From: Symsagittifera roscoffensis
Taxonomy: Eukaryota; Xenacoelomorpha; Acoela; Convolutidae
Reading direction: 5' to 3'
DNA: 64,000 nucleotides
NCBI RefSeq assembly: GCF_963678635.1
Contig: NC_087068.1
Coordinates: 38,775,649-38,839,648 of the forward strand
The translations under genes and the position numbers were made by a program. This document shows, one piece after another, positions 46,177 through 57,500 of the stretch. Numbering within the stretch: the first letter of the stretch is position 1; every line of letters starts with the position of its first letter. The notes under the pieces were generated by a model. It had not been told where the DNA came from and did not search any database. It saw nothing but the letters and a program-made list of their open reading frames with translations.

Positions 46177-47926
46177 AAGTTATTCATTCACATTTGGTAC
46201 CAGAGTGACGGCGCCAGATGGAATATTTCCTTGTCCAGAGGAGTCAAATACATGTTGTTCCCACTCGAAACTTTCTGGACTGCAGATATCAGTAAGATTT
46301 TGGAATAGCCCGGGAAGTTTCAGGAAAATCTTTTTTTTTGGTAAATTTTGGATATATAAGGAAAACAATTTGTCAATAAAAGTAGGCATATGATCAATTA
46401 AGCCAGCTCTGGTCTAAAGGTCAATTAATCTTATAGTTCTGGTTGTGAAAAAGGAAAGTATTTTATTTCAGGTAAGTTGGTACTGACAAATACGCCCGAA
46501 CTCTTCACATAAAAACCGTTTTCACGCCTATCTGACATAAAAATCGTGGCATCCTTGAATCATTAGCCTGAAAGGTTGTCATTAGACCTTCTGGTAACTT
46601 TTGACATGTATTCAACTTGAATTCGAAGATAAATTTGATTTGAGTACAGACAAAGTAGTTATATTAAAGTATAACATTTTTGTAACACCAAAGACATGCT
46701 AAGAACTCTCTGACGTTTTCAGACGTCTCATTTGTTTCAGTAATGCTGGACGCGGTTGAGATTCTACACGACGCCTTCCCCCGTCAGTTTGTGAGGGGTG
46801 ACAGGGGCATAGTGTCTTGCTTGACAACACTCATCACCGTCAAACTCACATGCAATTTCGACGTCACCGACTTCCCGTACGACCAACAAAACTGTCCAAT
46901 CTTGTTTGGATCCTGGATACTCGACAACACGCAATACACTTTGGGTGAGCGATATAATTCAAAATTATTGCAACGACAAATTGATATTTTTGCAATAAAG
47001 AGTCGTTTCTATTTTTTGAGTAACTTCCCAATTGGAATAATTGGGAAGTTATTCATTTCTAAGTTATTCATTCACATTTGGTACCAGAGTGACGGCGCCA
47101 GATGGAATATTTCCTTGTCCAGAGGAGTCAAATACATGTTGTTCCCACTCGAAACTTTCTGGACTGCAGATATCAGTAAGATTTTGGAATAGCCCGGGAA
47201 GTTTCAGGAAAATCTTTTTTTTTGGTAAATTTTGGATATATAAGGAAAACAATTTGTCAATAAAAGTAGGCATATGATCAATTAAGCCAGCTCTGGTCTA
47301 AAGGTCAATTAATCTTATAGTTCTGGTTGTGAAAAAGGAAAGTATTTTATTTCAGGTAAGTTGGTACTGACAAATACGCCCGAACTCTTCACATAAAAAC
47401 CGTTTTCACGCCTATCTGACATAAAAATCGTGGCATCCTTGAATCATTAGCCTGAAAGGTTGTCATTAGACCTTCTGGTAACTTTTGACATGTATTCAAC
47501 TTGAATTCGAAGATAAATTTGATTTGAGTACAGACAAAGTAGTTATATTAAAGTATAACATTTTTGTAACACCAAAGACATGCTAAGAACTCTCTGACGT
47601 TTTCAGACGTCTCATTTGTTTCAGTAATGCTGGACGCGGTTGATATTCTACACGACGCCTTCCCCCGTCAGTTTGTGAGGGGTGACAGGGGCATAGTGTC
47701 TTGCTTGACAACACTCATCACCGTCAAACTCACATGCAATTTCGACGTCACCGACTTCCCGTACGACCAACAAAACTGTCCAATCTTGTTTGGATCCTGG
47801 ATACTCGACAACACGCAATACACTTTGGGTGAGCGATATAATTCAAAATTATTGCAACGACAAATTGATATTTTTGCAATAAAGAGTCGTTTCTATTTTT
47901 TGAGTAACTTCCCAATTGGAATAATT
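46177..47926 (+). repeat. 866-bp tandem duplication inside gene B (half of exon 1, intron 1, exon 2, part of intron 2)
   Basis: Copy 1 46177-47042 and copy 2 47061-47926, offset 884. Only one difference was noticed (GAG versus GAT in exon 2, Glu/Asp). An 18-bp filler (47043-47060) starts with the inverse of neighbouring sequence (TTGGGAAGTTA versus TAACTTCCCAA). The exon-1 half in copy 2 has no start codon or signal peptide. Either a very recent duplication or an assembly artefact. Confidence 0.9.
47625..47828 (+). CDS. Duplicate Cys-loop exon (exon 2') of gene B
   Basis: A second 204-nt exon identical to 46741-46944 except one codon, with the same TTTCAG acceptor and GTGAGC donor and the same phase (1/1). 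A transcript including both exons would keep frame (204 = 68 codons) but encode two Cys-loops, unlikely to fold. Use of one copy or mutually exclusive use is possible; nothing here decides between them. Confidence 0.7.
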
Positions 47927-50132
47927 CCCAAATGGCATAAGCAAAATCAAAAAAAGTTGTGAAAACTTTGAGGCATGAAAATGTTAACTCTTTCCAGACA
48001 GTTTTCACTAATCACATATCAACTTTTAACACAAGCTAGTATCAGTTTTTTTTAAATGAGCCAACCCGGGTTGAGTTTACATTGAAAACTAGCGACAAAA
48101 AGTGCAAAAACAGCGATTGTCATTGATGAATTAACGATGTTCATTGCCACAGTGTCAAATTTTATCGATAGATTAACTCTAACTTGGCAAATTTTCAGCG
48201 ATGAAACGGCAAAAGAGAAACCTATCGAAATGAGCAAAAATTGTGAACTACTGGAAATGGATCCCGCAATCATGAGTTTAGCGGATACTTAGTCTTCCTC
48301 GGCGTACGATGCTTTAGCTTATCACAATTTATAGGATTTCTGAACTCACACTCTCATTTGAAAGCTACTACAAGAAGTTAATGTTTTTGAAGTTTTAGCG
48401 CTCTCTACGGAATCATTAGTGAAATAGCTCTGAAATATCGCAGGTTTAGCTTTGCAAAAAACTCTGAATTATACATGAATCAGCGCTGGAAAATAACGGA
48501 ATACTACAGAAAAAGCTATTATTAGTGGTGGGAATTCAACCCGGAAAATTGAATATTTTAATAAGGGACGGGGTTGCTATTTGAATTATGACGGATACTT
48601 TTATTAAAAATAATAGAAGCTACTTCATTTTTTTTTGTCTTTGCACTGAAACTGAACGTGGCTCCAGACTCACGTTAAATTTTGGGATGTATACCTTGTG
48701 CACTCATCCAACCTCACATTCCCCCACAATATCTGCCTGCGTCTTCGAGCTAGGATTTAAGGTGAGATACAACCCCCAACAAAAGAAGGCAGTTTATTTT
48801 CCACCTAACCGAAATCTTTTAATCATGCAGAAGTTCATGCAGTGTGAACATGAGTACTGGAAAAAGTCAAAACAAGTAAGCAAAACAATAAAGTTATCTA
48901 CAAACTATTCTAATTTCAAAAGTTTGACTGTTTATGCCATGTAAGAAAGTTTTATGCCATCTGGGATTTTTTTGAATATTAGGCCAACTGGGATACTTTA
49001 AAGTCTTATGCCTTTTAGGAATTATCCCATTTGAGACGTAATCATTTTTTAAAGCACGTTGTAAACATTTTTTGACGTTAAACAAGTCCAATTGATTTTG
49101 GAACCCAGATCGTCGTGGTCGGTTTTTGGCTGTTTATAAGTTCATAATTTTGAATGATGTTTTTGCTTGTAATTTCTGATTCTTTTACCATCATATGAGA
49201 AATATCCAGCTCGCATGGAGTCCGTGTACAAAATTTAGCACCTCGCGTTTGAATCCTACATTCAGTATGATTTTATGAATTTCGTAAAAACAGTTGCCCG
49301 AAACTTGTTTAGAGTTTGATCCTGTTTTGGCGCTGACTCTGGAAGCAAGTCTTAGTCACTATAACGAACATGATGAATGGGAACTTTTGCGTCCAGTCAC
49401 TTTCTACATGGTGACAAACGAAAACAGCCGCGGAGATAAGGAATAAAATCAATTCAACTTTAAGAGACTTTCGAAAAGTTGGAAATAAATCAAACTGGAT
49501 CATGGGATCTACTTTACAATCTCCCTCCCTTATCAGAAAGGGGAAAGGGAGATTCTTAAGTAGATTAAATAAAAGAATTTTCGACATTTCAGAGTATTTT
49601 AGAGTGTTTTTGGGTTATGCATGAGCAACACTTTTCATGCTCAGACTTATGATTAATAACTTTTCAAAAGTCGACAAGCGCTCTCAGTTTAATTGATTAT
49701 TTTGAAGCTCAACTACGGGGCTATGAAGATCCGGCTGAAACGACGACACTTCTTCTACTCGGTTGTGTTCATGCTTCCCATGCTCATGATCTACATCTTT
49801 TCGGCTCTCGTCTTTCTCATCCCATGCGAGTCGGGCGAGAAAATCTCTTTCGCAATTACCATGTTACTGGCTCAGACTGTGGCTTGCGGGACTATTTCCT
49901 ACTTCCTTCCGGCCAGTTCGCTGCATATTCCGAGGATCACGTATTTTTTGGCTCTAAGTGTCTTTCAGATATCGGTGAATTCACTTCTGACAGTGTTCGG
50001 TAAAGTTACATTAGTTTCATAGTTACTTCTTAGTAAAAATCAAATGGCTTTTTCACACAAATAAAAACCCAAAATCTGATTATTGACCGGAAAATTTCCC
50101 CTCAACAGAATTATTCTTCTGGAAAAAACCTT

Positions 50133-50192
50133 GCGCTGGATTCTCCGAATTCTATAGGGAAAGCGCTGGATTCTCCGAATTCTATAGGGAAA
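50133..50192 (+). repeat. Perfect 30-bp tandem duplication in gene B last intron
   Basis: Two identical copies of the unit starting GCGCTGGATTCTCCGAATTC, directly adjacent. Recent slippage or duplication. Confidence 0.9.
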
Positions 50193-50863
50193 GTTAGAAT
50201 TTTTTTAGAAAAAAATATTGGAGAACTGAATCAGTATGGCTGAAAACACAACGCGTGACCTATAAATATGTACGCATACAACATGTCAATTTTTTGACAC
50301 CAAGTCGGATGTTAAACTCAGTTGCACTCTTATATAAAAAAAAATGTTTGTTTCATTTGTTTCAGTGATCAACTTGCACTTTTTGGGCGGCAAAAGCAAA
50401 ATGGGCTTCAAAATACGCAACATTATATCACACAAAGCAATGTGGTTTTTCGGAATCAGACCATGTGACTTTGAGCGCGCATTTCCCGGACAAAGTTCTG
50501 GCAACGCCTCTGAAACACAAGGAACATTTTTCAAAGTCAACGATATTGGCAAAACCCCAAATAGTAACAAGGAGCAAGATTGTAGAAAAAATAGGCATTG
50601 GAGCACGCTATCGAATCAAGGGAAGCAAAACACAGCATCTATCGGGAACAATGATACAGCAAAAATTGAATCAAATTTGACAGAAGTGGTCAAAAATGCA
50701 GTTTTTCTTGAAAGCGAAGAGAATATGGATTTTTTGTGGAAGTATTTTGCAGTTTTCGTTGACCGAGTTTTCTTCGCGTTGAACCTACTTGTGACACTGG
50801 TTATAATAATTGGGTTCTTAGTTGGATAAATTGATTACAAATGTTCCCAATGGTTGCGCAAGA

Positions 50864-50869
50864 AATAAA
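50864..50869 (+). terminator. Polyadenylation signal AATAAA of gene B
   Basis: AATAAA 35 nt after the TAA stop of the last exon (50829), on the coding strand. Confidence 0.5.
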
Positions 50870-50969
50870 ACATTTTGACAATACATATTAATTTGAAAAA
50901 AGAGAAAATTTCCAACTTCATATTAGGGAAAATTTACGCTATTTTTAAATTAAAAATTGTAAAATTGAC

Positions 50970-52345
50970 AAAATCAGTAACTAATAACGAGACCATACAG
51001 TGCACTGGATAGGCGCACAATTGTGTGTGCGTTAATGGATTCCAGAGACAAATCTGTACACACCCGCTTCCAAGTTTAGGCGTAAATAATCGATTATAAC
51101 GGATTATTATGATGATTTTTGGACAATTATAATCGAGTATAATTACCAAAATTAGGTCTTTAAGGGATTTATAATTGATTATAATCGTGATATTTTCCAA
51201 GAGATTATTATCTCTTATAATCGATTATATTTGATTATAATTGATTATAGTTCTTACTAAAAACCCTGAAAATCAATTATAATCGATTATAATCTCTTAT
51301 TTTACCGAAATTTTCTTATATTCGAAATATATCTTATGGGTTATTTTTTTGTGTCAATAAAAAAATCTCTAAAAGAGAGATCTCTTGAACACTTTGGTTC
51401 ATCTGAACACAAAGTTATACCACGAAACAAAAGTTTCATAGAGATCCTTTCATATGAGTGGAAAGGTTCTCGCGGTAGATGATAAATAAATTTGCCAAAT
51501 CAATCATGAAACTAAATCAATCTGCTGTTGTTTTGGTGTTTAAAAAAAGCTTTAAATAAGCATCACAAAACAACTCTAATGGGGAAGAAATGAAAAATTT
51601 GAATTAATTGGAAAACTTTAAAAACATTTTCCTCATTTTTCATAGGAACCAACGTACACAAAAAGCATAAAATATAAGCAATTTAGATTCAACTTCGAAG
51701 CAAAAATGGACAAACAAAAGGGATTATAATCAATTATAATCAATTATAATGGATTTTTGTGCAAAACTACAAAAATAGAAATTTGAATAAAAATAATGGA
51801 TTATAATCAATTATAATCAGTTATAATTGTATCAAAAAATAGACGAATAAATAATCGATTATAATGGATTATAATTAATTATAATTTGAATTTAAAAAGA
51901 GAGATTATAATCGATTATTATTTGACCAAAAGTGATTGTTTCTCAATTATAGTGATACTGGTACTAAAATCGTAATATAATCGATTATTAACGCTTGAAA
52001 CTGGATGCGGGCATGTTCCAAAACTTAAGTGGAATTCAATTGCAAAATTAACATGAATTCCGCGTACAAATACCTGGATTCCGCCAGTTGTTTGGATTTC
52101 GCAACTGTAAGTGGATTCAGCTAATTGTAAGTGGAATCCGCATACTTAAGTGGAAATCGCAAAACTTGTAAGCGGAATTCACAAATAAACGTTGATTCCG
52201 AATTTGTTTTTTTACTGAACTTGCAAATGAACGATTAAAAGCTAGAGTTTGAATTCTTATCTATAGCAATGCGGAACTTAAACGCAAGGAGTTAACCATT
52301 GTCAGCGAAACCCACGAACAAATATTAAAACATTGGTCGCCTTTA
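50970..52345 (+). repeat. Dispersed repeat family R, copy 2, interrupted by a MITE
   Basis: The left part (50970-51058) and right part (52017-52345) match consecutive segments of 24389-24880: CAGTGCACTGGATAGG, GGATTCCAGAGACAAAT, then GTAAGTGGAATCCGCA subrepeats, TCTATAGCAATGCGGAA and AAAACATTGGT. The inserted 51059-52016 segment is absent from copy 1. Confidence 0.7.
51059..52016. mobile_element. ~960-bp MITE rich in palindromic TTATAATCGATTATAA motifs
   Basis: The ends form a ~45-bp imperfect terminal inverted repeat: ACCCGCTTCCAAGTTTAGGC.. with AATAATCGATTATA at left, and the inverse of ..GCGTTAATAATCGATTATA / GCCCGCATCCAGTTTCAAGC at right. Both subterminal regions carry many copies of TTATAATCGATTATAA-like palindromes. 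The ~400-bp middle is ordinary AT-rich DNA. No coding sequence. Confidence 0.7.
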
Positions 52346-52670
52346 GTTTTTGGGATCCCAGTAAACAGTTTTTGGGATCATAGTTTCGGAAACACAATAT
52401 AGAATAAATTGATTATTTGGAGTTATTGGGCTTAAAGTGTTTGAGCACAACATCGTTCTGAATAGCTAACTCCCAATTTTAAACGATTTTAGAAATGAAA
52501 ATGTCTTATTCTCAAGAAACTTGTTTATTTTAAAGGGACAACTCTTTCTTAGTGGTACCTTTTGTGTGGAGAGTAGAATTCATGACAAAAATTGTCATTT
52601 CAATTGCATAATTGTAAATGTATAAGGTTGGAGAAATCGAAAACTAAATTGTATTATCTGAAAATTTTTT
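52346..52670. other. Non-coding DNA before the tRNA locus
   Basis: Nothing recognised. Confidence 0.4.
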
Positions 52671-52752
52671 TGATAAAGATGGAATTCGAACCCACGCACG
52701 GAGACCGCTTTGGAATAGCAGTCCAACGCCTTAACCACTCGGCCACCCTGTC
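52671..52752 (-). tRNA. tRNA-Ser (anticodon GCT), possibly a pseudogene
   Basis: The minus strand from 52752 gives an 82-nt class II cloverleaf: acceptor GACAGGG, D-arm GCCGAGTGGTTAAGGC, anticodon stem TTGGA/TCCAA with loop CTGCTAT (anticodon GCT), a 14-nt variable arm, T-arm GTGGG-TTCGAAT-TCCAT, acceptor CTTTATC and discriminator A. The long variable arm and the D-arm sequence fit serine tRNA. The acceptor stem has one C-A mismatch and two G-U pairs and the T stem has two G-U pairs, so it could be a decaying copy or a SINE head. A TTTT Pol III stop lies 7 nt downstream. No intron. Confidence 0.75.
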
Positions 52753-53816
52753 TTAAGAACCCCATAAATTCAGCAATACTGAATGAAAGATATATTCAAT
52801 AAGATTAATTCAGTGACTTCCTTTCAACTTAGCTTATAAACATTGGTTATTATGACTAATGAGTTAGCTGCCGGATCAGACGAAAAAGAGTTAGCTACCG
52901 GAATTACACTGGCTTAAGATTAGGCAAAAATAAAACGACTTAATTCAGAAAATTATTTGAAAATGGAGACATTAGACGGATTGGTACAAGTGTCGAGACA
53001 AGTATGAAAGAGGGATCTTTTTTGTCATGTTGAGTACACTCGTAGGATTTAAGATCAGTATACTACGTTTTTGTTGTCGAAACACTCTTTTTTGTTACTA
53101 GAACCTATTTTATTTTTGCAGAGTAGTGTTTAACTTTATATCTCTAACTTAAATTAATTGTCCCGTCTCAAACAACAGTTGAATTTTGCTCAAAGCTTGC
53201 CAAAGTGTTTTTATGGGGAAGGTCAGAGGATCCAGGTCCAACAATTTTCGTTATTGTTGTCAAAACAATGTTTTTTTTTTGCTGAAACCTATTTTTAGTG
53301 TGTTTATTGCTGTTCGATGAGGGTGGCTTGCTCCACTGTTCTTCAGCGTAGCATCATTACTTTTTCATTGTTCAATGGTTGTCATTAGTGATTTCTTGCG
53401 TTTACGAAAAAAAGTTGAGGTCGGTTCTCCAAAAGTTTGAAAAAATTTATAATCTGGAGTGTCGGGAAAACGCGGTCAATTTTGGCCCGTTTTTTAGGAT
53501 TTTTTTTTCAGAATATTTAGCTTTTACCAAAGAGTTTGATGACAAAAGGTTAAATAAATCAAGAAAAAAACAGTTTTAAAGTAGGTCAGGGTTTAAAAAA
53601 TGGTGTTTGACGATTTCTGTTTTTTTATACGTGGTTGTTTTTTCAGTGTCCCCCAAATTTTAAGTTTGATGTTTTTTATTTAATGTTCACAGACGTGAAA
53701 GTATATATTTTTTCGATAAAATTTTTTTTTGAGTGTGTCAATCAGGCTTAAACTAATAATGAAAATGTTTGAAAATTTTTAAACTTTTTTCATAAATCAT
53801 CTCAATCCTTGAAAAA
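52753..53816. other. Intergenic AT-rich DNA up to the assembly gap
   Basis: No gene, RNA or clear repeat recognised. Confidence 0.45.
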
Positions 53817-54016
53817 NNNNNNNNNNNNNNNNNNNNNNNNNNNNNNNNNNNNNNNNNNNNNNNNNNNNNNNNNNNNNNNNNNNNNNNNNNNNNNNNNNNN
53901 NNNNNNNNNNNNNNNNNNNNNNNNNNNNNNNNNNNNNNNNNNNNNNNNNNNNNNNNNNNNNNNNNNNNNNNNNNNNNNNNNNNNNNNNNNNNNNNNNNNN
54001 NNNNNNNNNNNNNNNN
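53817..54016. other. Assembly gap (200 N)
   Basis: Exactly 200 consecutive N, probably a fixed-size scaffold gap. True length unknown. It lies between gene B and gene C, beyond both 3' ends. Confidence 0.99.
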
Positions 54017-54559
54017 ATATTTGGGTTATCAAAAACTTTAACACAAAATTTGAGATGAAAAGTAGCAAAAGGATGGAAAATCTGGAATATCTCGAATATC
54101 TGGATCTAAAGAGGCAAAAATCTGATTTTTGTTGGGATTTTTGCGGCTTTATGTCCAGACTTTTGCGAATTTATATACAGACTTTGGCAACTTAAAAGTC
54201 TGAGCATCGAACAAAGTTTGAACCTCGACCCGAAAATTGAAATGAGATTTTCAAAACTTTCAATTTCTGCTAAAAGGAAATGAATTTGATTTCAGTATAT
54301 GTACAATTTTAAACTGCTTTCATATTTAATTTAAATTCCGTATAAAAAATCAAATACAAAATTAGACCACTCACAATTAAAAACATAGTACACAATTTTA
54401 AAACGACAAAAATGCGTGCAGCAAGAGATTAAGAATGAGAACACTTCGAATCGGTGGCAGTCATTCAATGATATATATTCAGATATAATCAATCAAAAAA
54501 TGATGTACCTAAAACAAAACCGCAGCACTCAATTCAAAGTCAGATTGATCTATATGATT
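54017..54559. other. 3' flank of gene C
   Basis: AT-rich, no coding content recognised. A polyadenylation signal close to the gene C stop was not found. Confidence 0.4.
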
Positions 54560-57500
54560 TTACAACGCCAGCATAAATATGCCAATAATTAGCGAACCCA
54601 AAATACTGAGAAAAAATAAAAGTCGGTCGACGAGTAGAGCGAAATATTTCCACAGATACTCATTGTTTTCCTCGCTCTCCAGAAAAACAGCATTTTCAAC
54701 AATTTCTTTCATTCTCAAACCACACTCTTTGAGTTCTTCGCGGACGCTTTTATCGGTATCAACTTGTCCAGTTAGATTAGCCCATTTTTTATTCGTATTA
54801 TCGTTGGCATTGTTGTTGTTGCTTTTGTTGTTTTTGTCATTGCTTTTCTTATCAATCTTACTTTGAACTTTTATACTCTTTTCAATATTAGAACTCGGTG
54901 CCATATCGTCGATTGTGATTTTAGCTCCAGGAAATGCTTTCTCGAGCTCACAAGGTCTCAAACCGAAACACCACATTGCCCTGTGCGATAAGAGCCATCT
55001 GGTATTGTATCCCATTTTGAGCTTTACGCCGAGAAAATGGATGTTCATCACTGAAAAAAAATTCAATGATAACTAAATTTGAAAAAATTAATGCAATGAT
55101 AGTTCCGGACCAAAAATACAAATGAGTTTTTATGCTTTAAAAAAATTTAAATAAATCAGAACAAAAACAAGGCCGACACAAACAAAAAAATGAAATGAAA
55201 TAAATCTTTTGACAGTTTTTGAAATGATAGTTAATAATCCAACTTTTAAAGTATGCGGTCATATAATTAACCTTTTTTGGCAAGCAATTATTTTTAAGTA
55301 AAATATTTGGGTTTATTTCAGCAAAAGTCAAACAGTTAAAATCAATAACTCACCCAAAGTTGTCATCAAGGCATTGAGTGATATCTGGATAACGGTCATT
55401 GTCAATAGAATTGCAATCCTTGGAATGTGCAGTGAACTAGCAGCCAGAAAATTGGTAATAGTTGTACAGGAAACGGCCTGTGCTAAGAGCATTGTTATTG
55501 CGAACGATATTTTCTCACCCGAGTCAACAGGAACAAAAAATACCGCTCCTGAGAAGATGTAAGTAGTGATTAGCGGGGTGGTAAACACAACTGAATAGAA
55601 AAAATGGCGCCGCTTTAACATCAGCCGCATGCCAAGAATATCATAATTGTGTCCATTTCCTATCTATGGATAAAAATTAATTACACTGGAATTTTGTTGC
55701 CTAAAATTTTGTCGCTATAAACAATTATTGATGCGACTTTTGAGTACAAAAAAAAATAAAAATCTTGTAATTACAATGGATAAATTCCTTAGCATCAAAA
55801 TCTATTAGGATTTATTATGAATAGTCTTACTCCATTTTTGGTCTCATTTAACCAAATTTTTCCGCAACAAAACCATAAGAAAACTGATAAATGCAAGGAG
55901 GTGGGGTAAGAATCAGGGTAAATGAAAAATAGTAAAGTTTTCAAAACTAGTCATGTCAAAATTATTTCTCACTATAACAAAACTAATTTTCCAGTTTTGG
56001 TTATACCTAAATGCTTCAAGCCAACTCATAACCTAAACTTTTTCTTTTGTAATCCATCATAATCGACTCTAGTATGTTTTGATATATTGAAACTAGCTTA
56101 AATTATAATAGAAGATTTCAGATATTTATGTAAACTGACAATTAACATTCATAACAATTGATTGTTATCCAATAAAAATTTGTGCAGGCATAGAAGAATA
56201 GGCCCTTTAAAAATCATGTATAGGTCTTCATGACTAAAAGGGACATTAGTCTTAGTCAACGTAGACACCCCAAAAAAAATCAGCCATTTACCCGTCCTGA
56301 TTTTCTTTCTTGTACAAAATTCAAAAGTTTCGTGTCTGTTTTGTTTCAGATTACATATTTTTCGTACAATACGAGTTTAAAACTTTTTAATCGTAAAAAA
56401 CTAAGATTTTCAATTTTCTAAAACTCTTTTCTTATTTTTATGCAATGTTTACAAAATGTGGTGGTTACGGTATATTATTGTTGTTTCACGCTCAATTAAA
56501 ACAGAAGCTGTCATTTTAAACAGGTTTGATATGCAATACATTTTCACAGCAAGTACCTACAGAAACTGTCAAACACACAGTTTTCAATTTTTCTGGACAA
56601 ATTCATAACTTTGTTGCACTGTACTGTACGATTTTTGCGGTCACTCATATTGGTTTTCCTTTTAGTTTTTGTATCAAGACACTTTTGACAACACAAACCA
56701 ACGCTAAAAACGGCTGGAAACATTTTAAATGAGAATACACATTTTTCCATTTGAAGAATTTTTTAATACAAGAAAGCAATAAGGCAGCCTTGAATTTTTA
56801 TGTGATTTTTTTTTCCTATTTAGAAATTTTTTCCAGAAGTTTATCCATTATGTTTTTACTCGGTCCGATTTCCCGCATGAAGCTGAATAGAGCAACTGGT
56901 CGTATCAGCTCCCACTCCTCATATTTTTTGAAGAAGAGCAAGTTAAGATGATCTGAACTTCTGAACAAAAAACCTTGACTTGAAAATCTAAAAACAAAAA
57001 TGAGACTATAAATATAAATTATTTTTCATACGTCTTGTTGATAGATAAACACAGTTTTTAGAATTTGCATTAAAAGTAGCTTTCAACTTTTTTTTACTGG
57101 ACGGTTCAACGAAGCAAAAGTATTGATTTTAAGACAAGGCCCTGACTGTTCCGAGAAGAGAATAAGACCATTTTCAGAAAAAAACCCAGTTAAAAAAAAT
57201 CTCAGTCGTTAATGTTTCCAAGACACTAAGTAAAAAAACTAAGTGACAATTATCACATCAATTAGGACGTTATGTGCCTCAATTACCATGACACTTGAAC
57301 TCAGAATAGTTCTGAGCTAGAACATTTTGCCGATTTTTATAAGCCTAAGAAAAATTGGAAATCTCACCCGCTTTAGTTTTTCCAAATTGACCATTTTAAT
57401 CGCAAATTCAATCCACTTTAACTTTAAAAAAACGATCTCGGATAAAATATTGTTATTTAAATAAGTACACTAAAAATTTTTTAAGTGATCTGAAAAAAAG

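Larger units (their letters stand above)
45922..50829 (+). pseudogene. Gene B: nicotinic acetylcholine receptor-like subunit (non-alpha) with in-frame TAG and internal duplication
   Basis: Exons: 45922-46291, 46741-46944 (near-identical copy 47625-47828), 49313-49440, 49708-49999, 50366-50829; total 1458 nt, 486 codons. ATG 45922 gives a good signal peptide. TAG at 46132-46134 interrupts exon 1 after YIYSDL, where gene A has Tyr; the frame then continues KILNVDEKQGFLTAKL without a gap. Cys-loop CNFDVTDFPYDQQNC has 13 residues between cysteines; loop C has no adjacent cysteines; M1, GEK, M2 (ISFAITMLLAQTVACGTI), M3 and M4 are intact. The third intron needs a GA donor (49441) to keep loop C the length of gene A's; a GT donor at 49411 would shorten it by ten residues. 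Could be a pseudogene, a null allele or a base error. Confidence 0.85.

Noticed and set aside
48052-48273. Minus-strand frame of 73 codons with hydrophobic stretches inside gene B intron
   Set aside because: Opposite to gene B, no domain or conserved motif, composition like other intronic frames.
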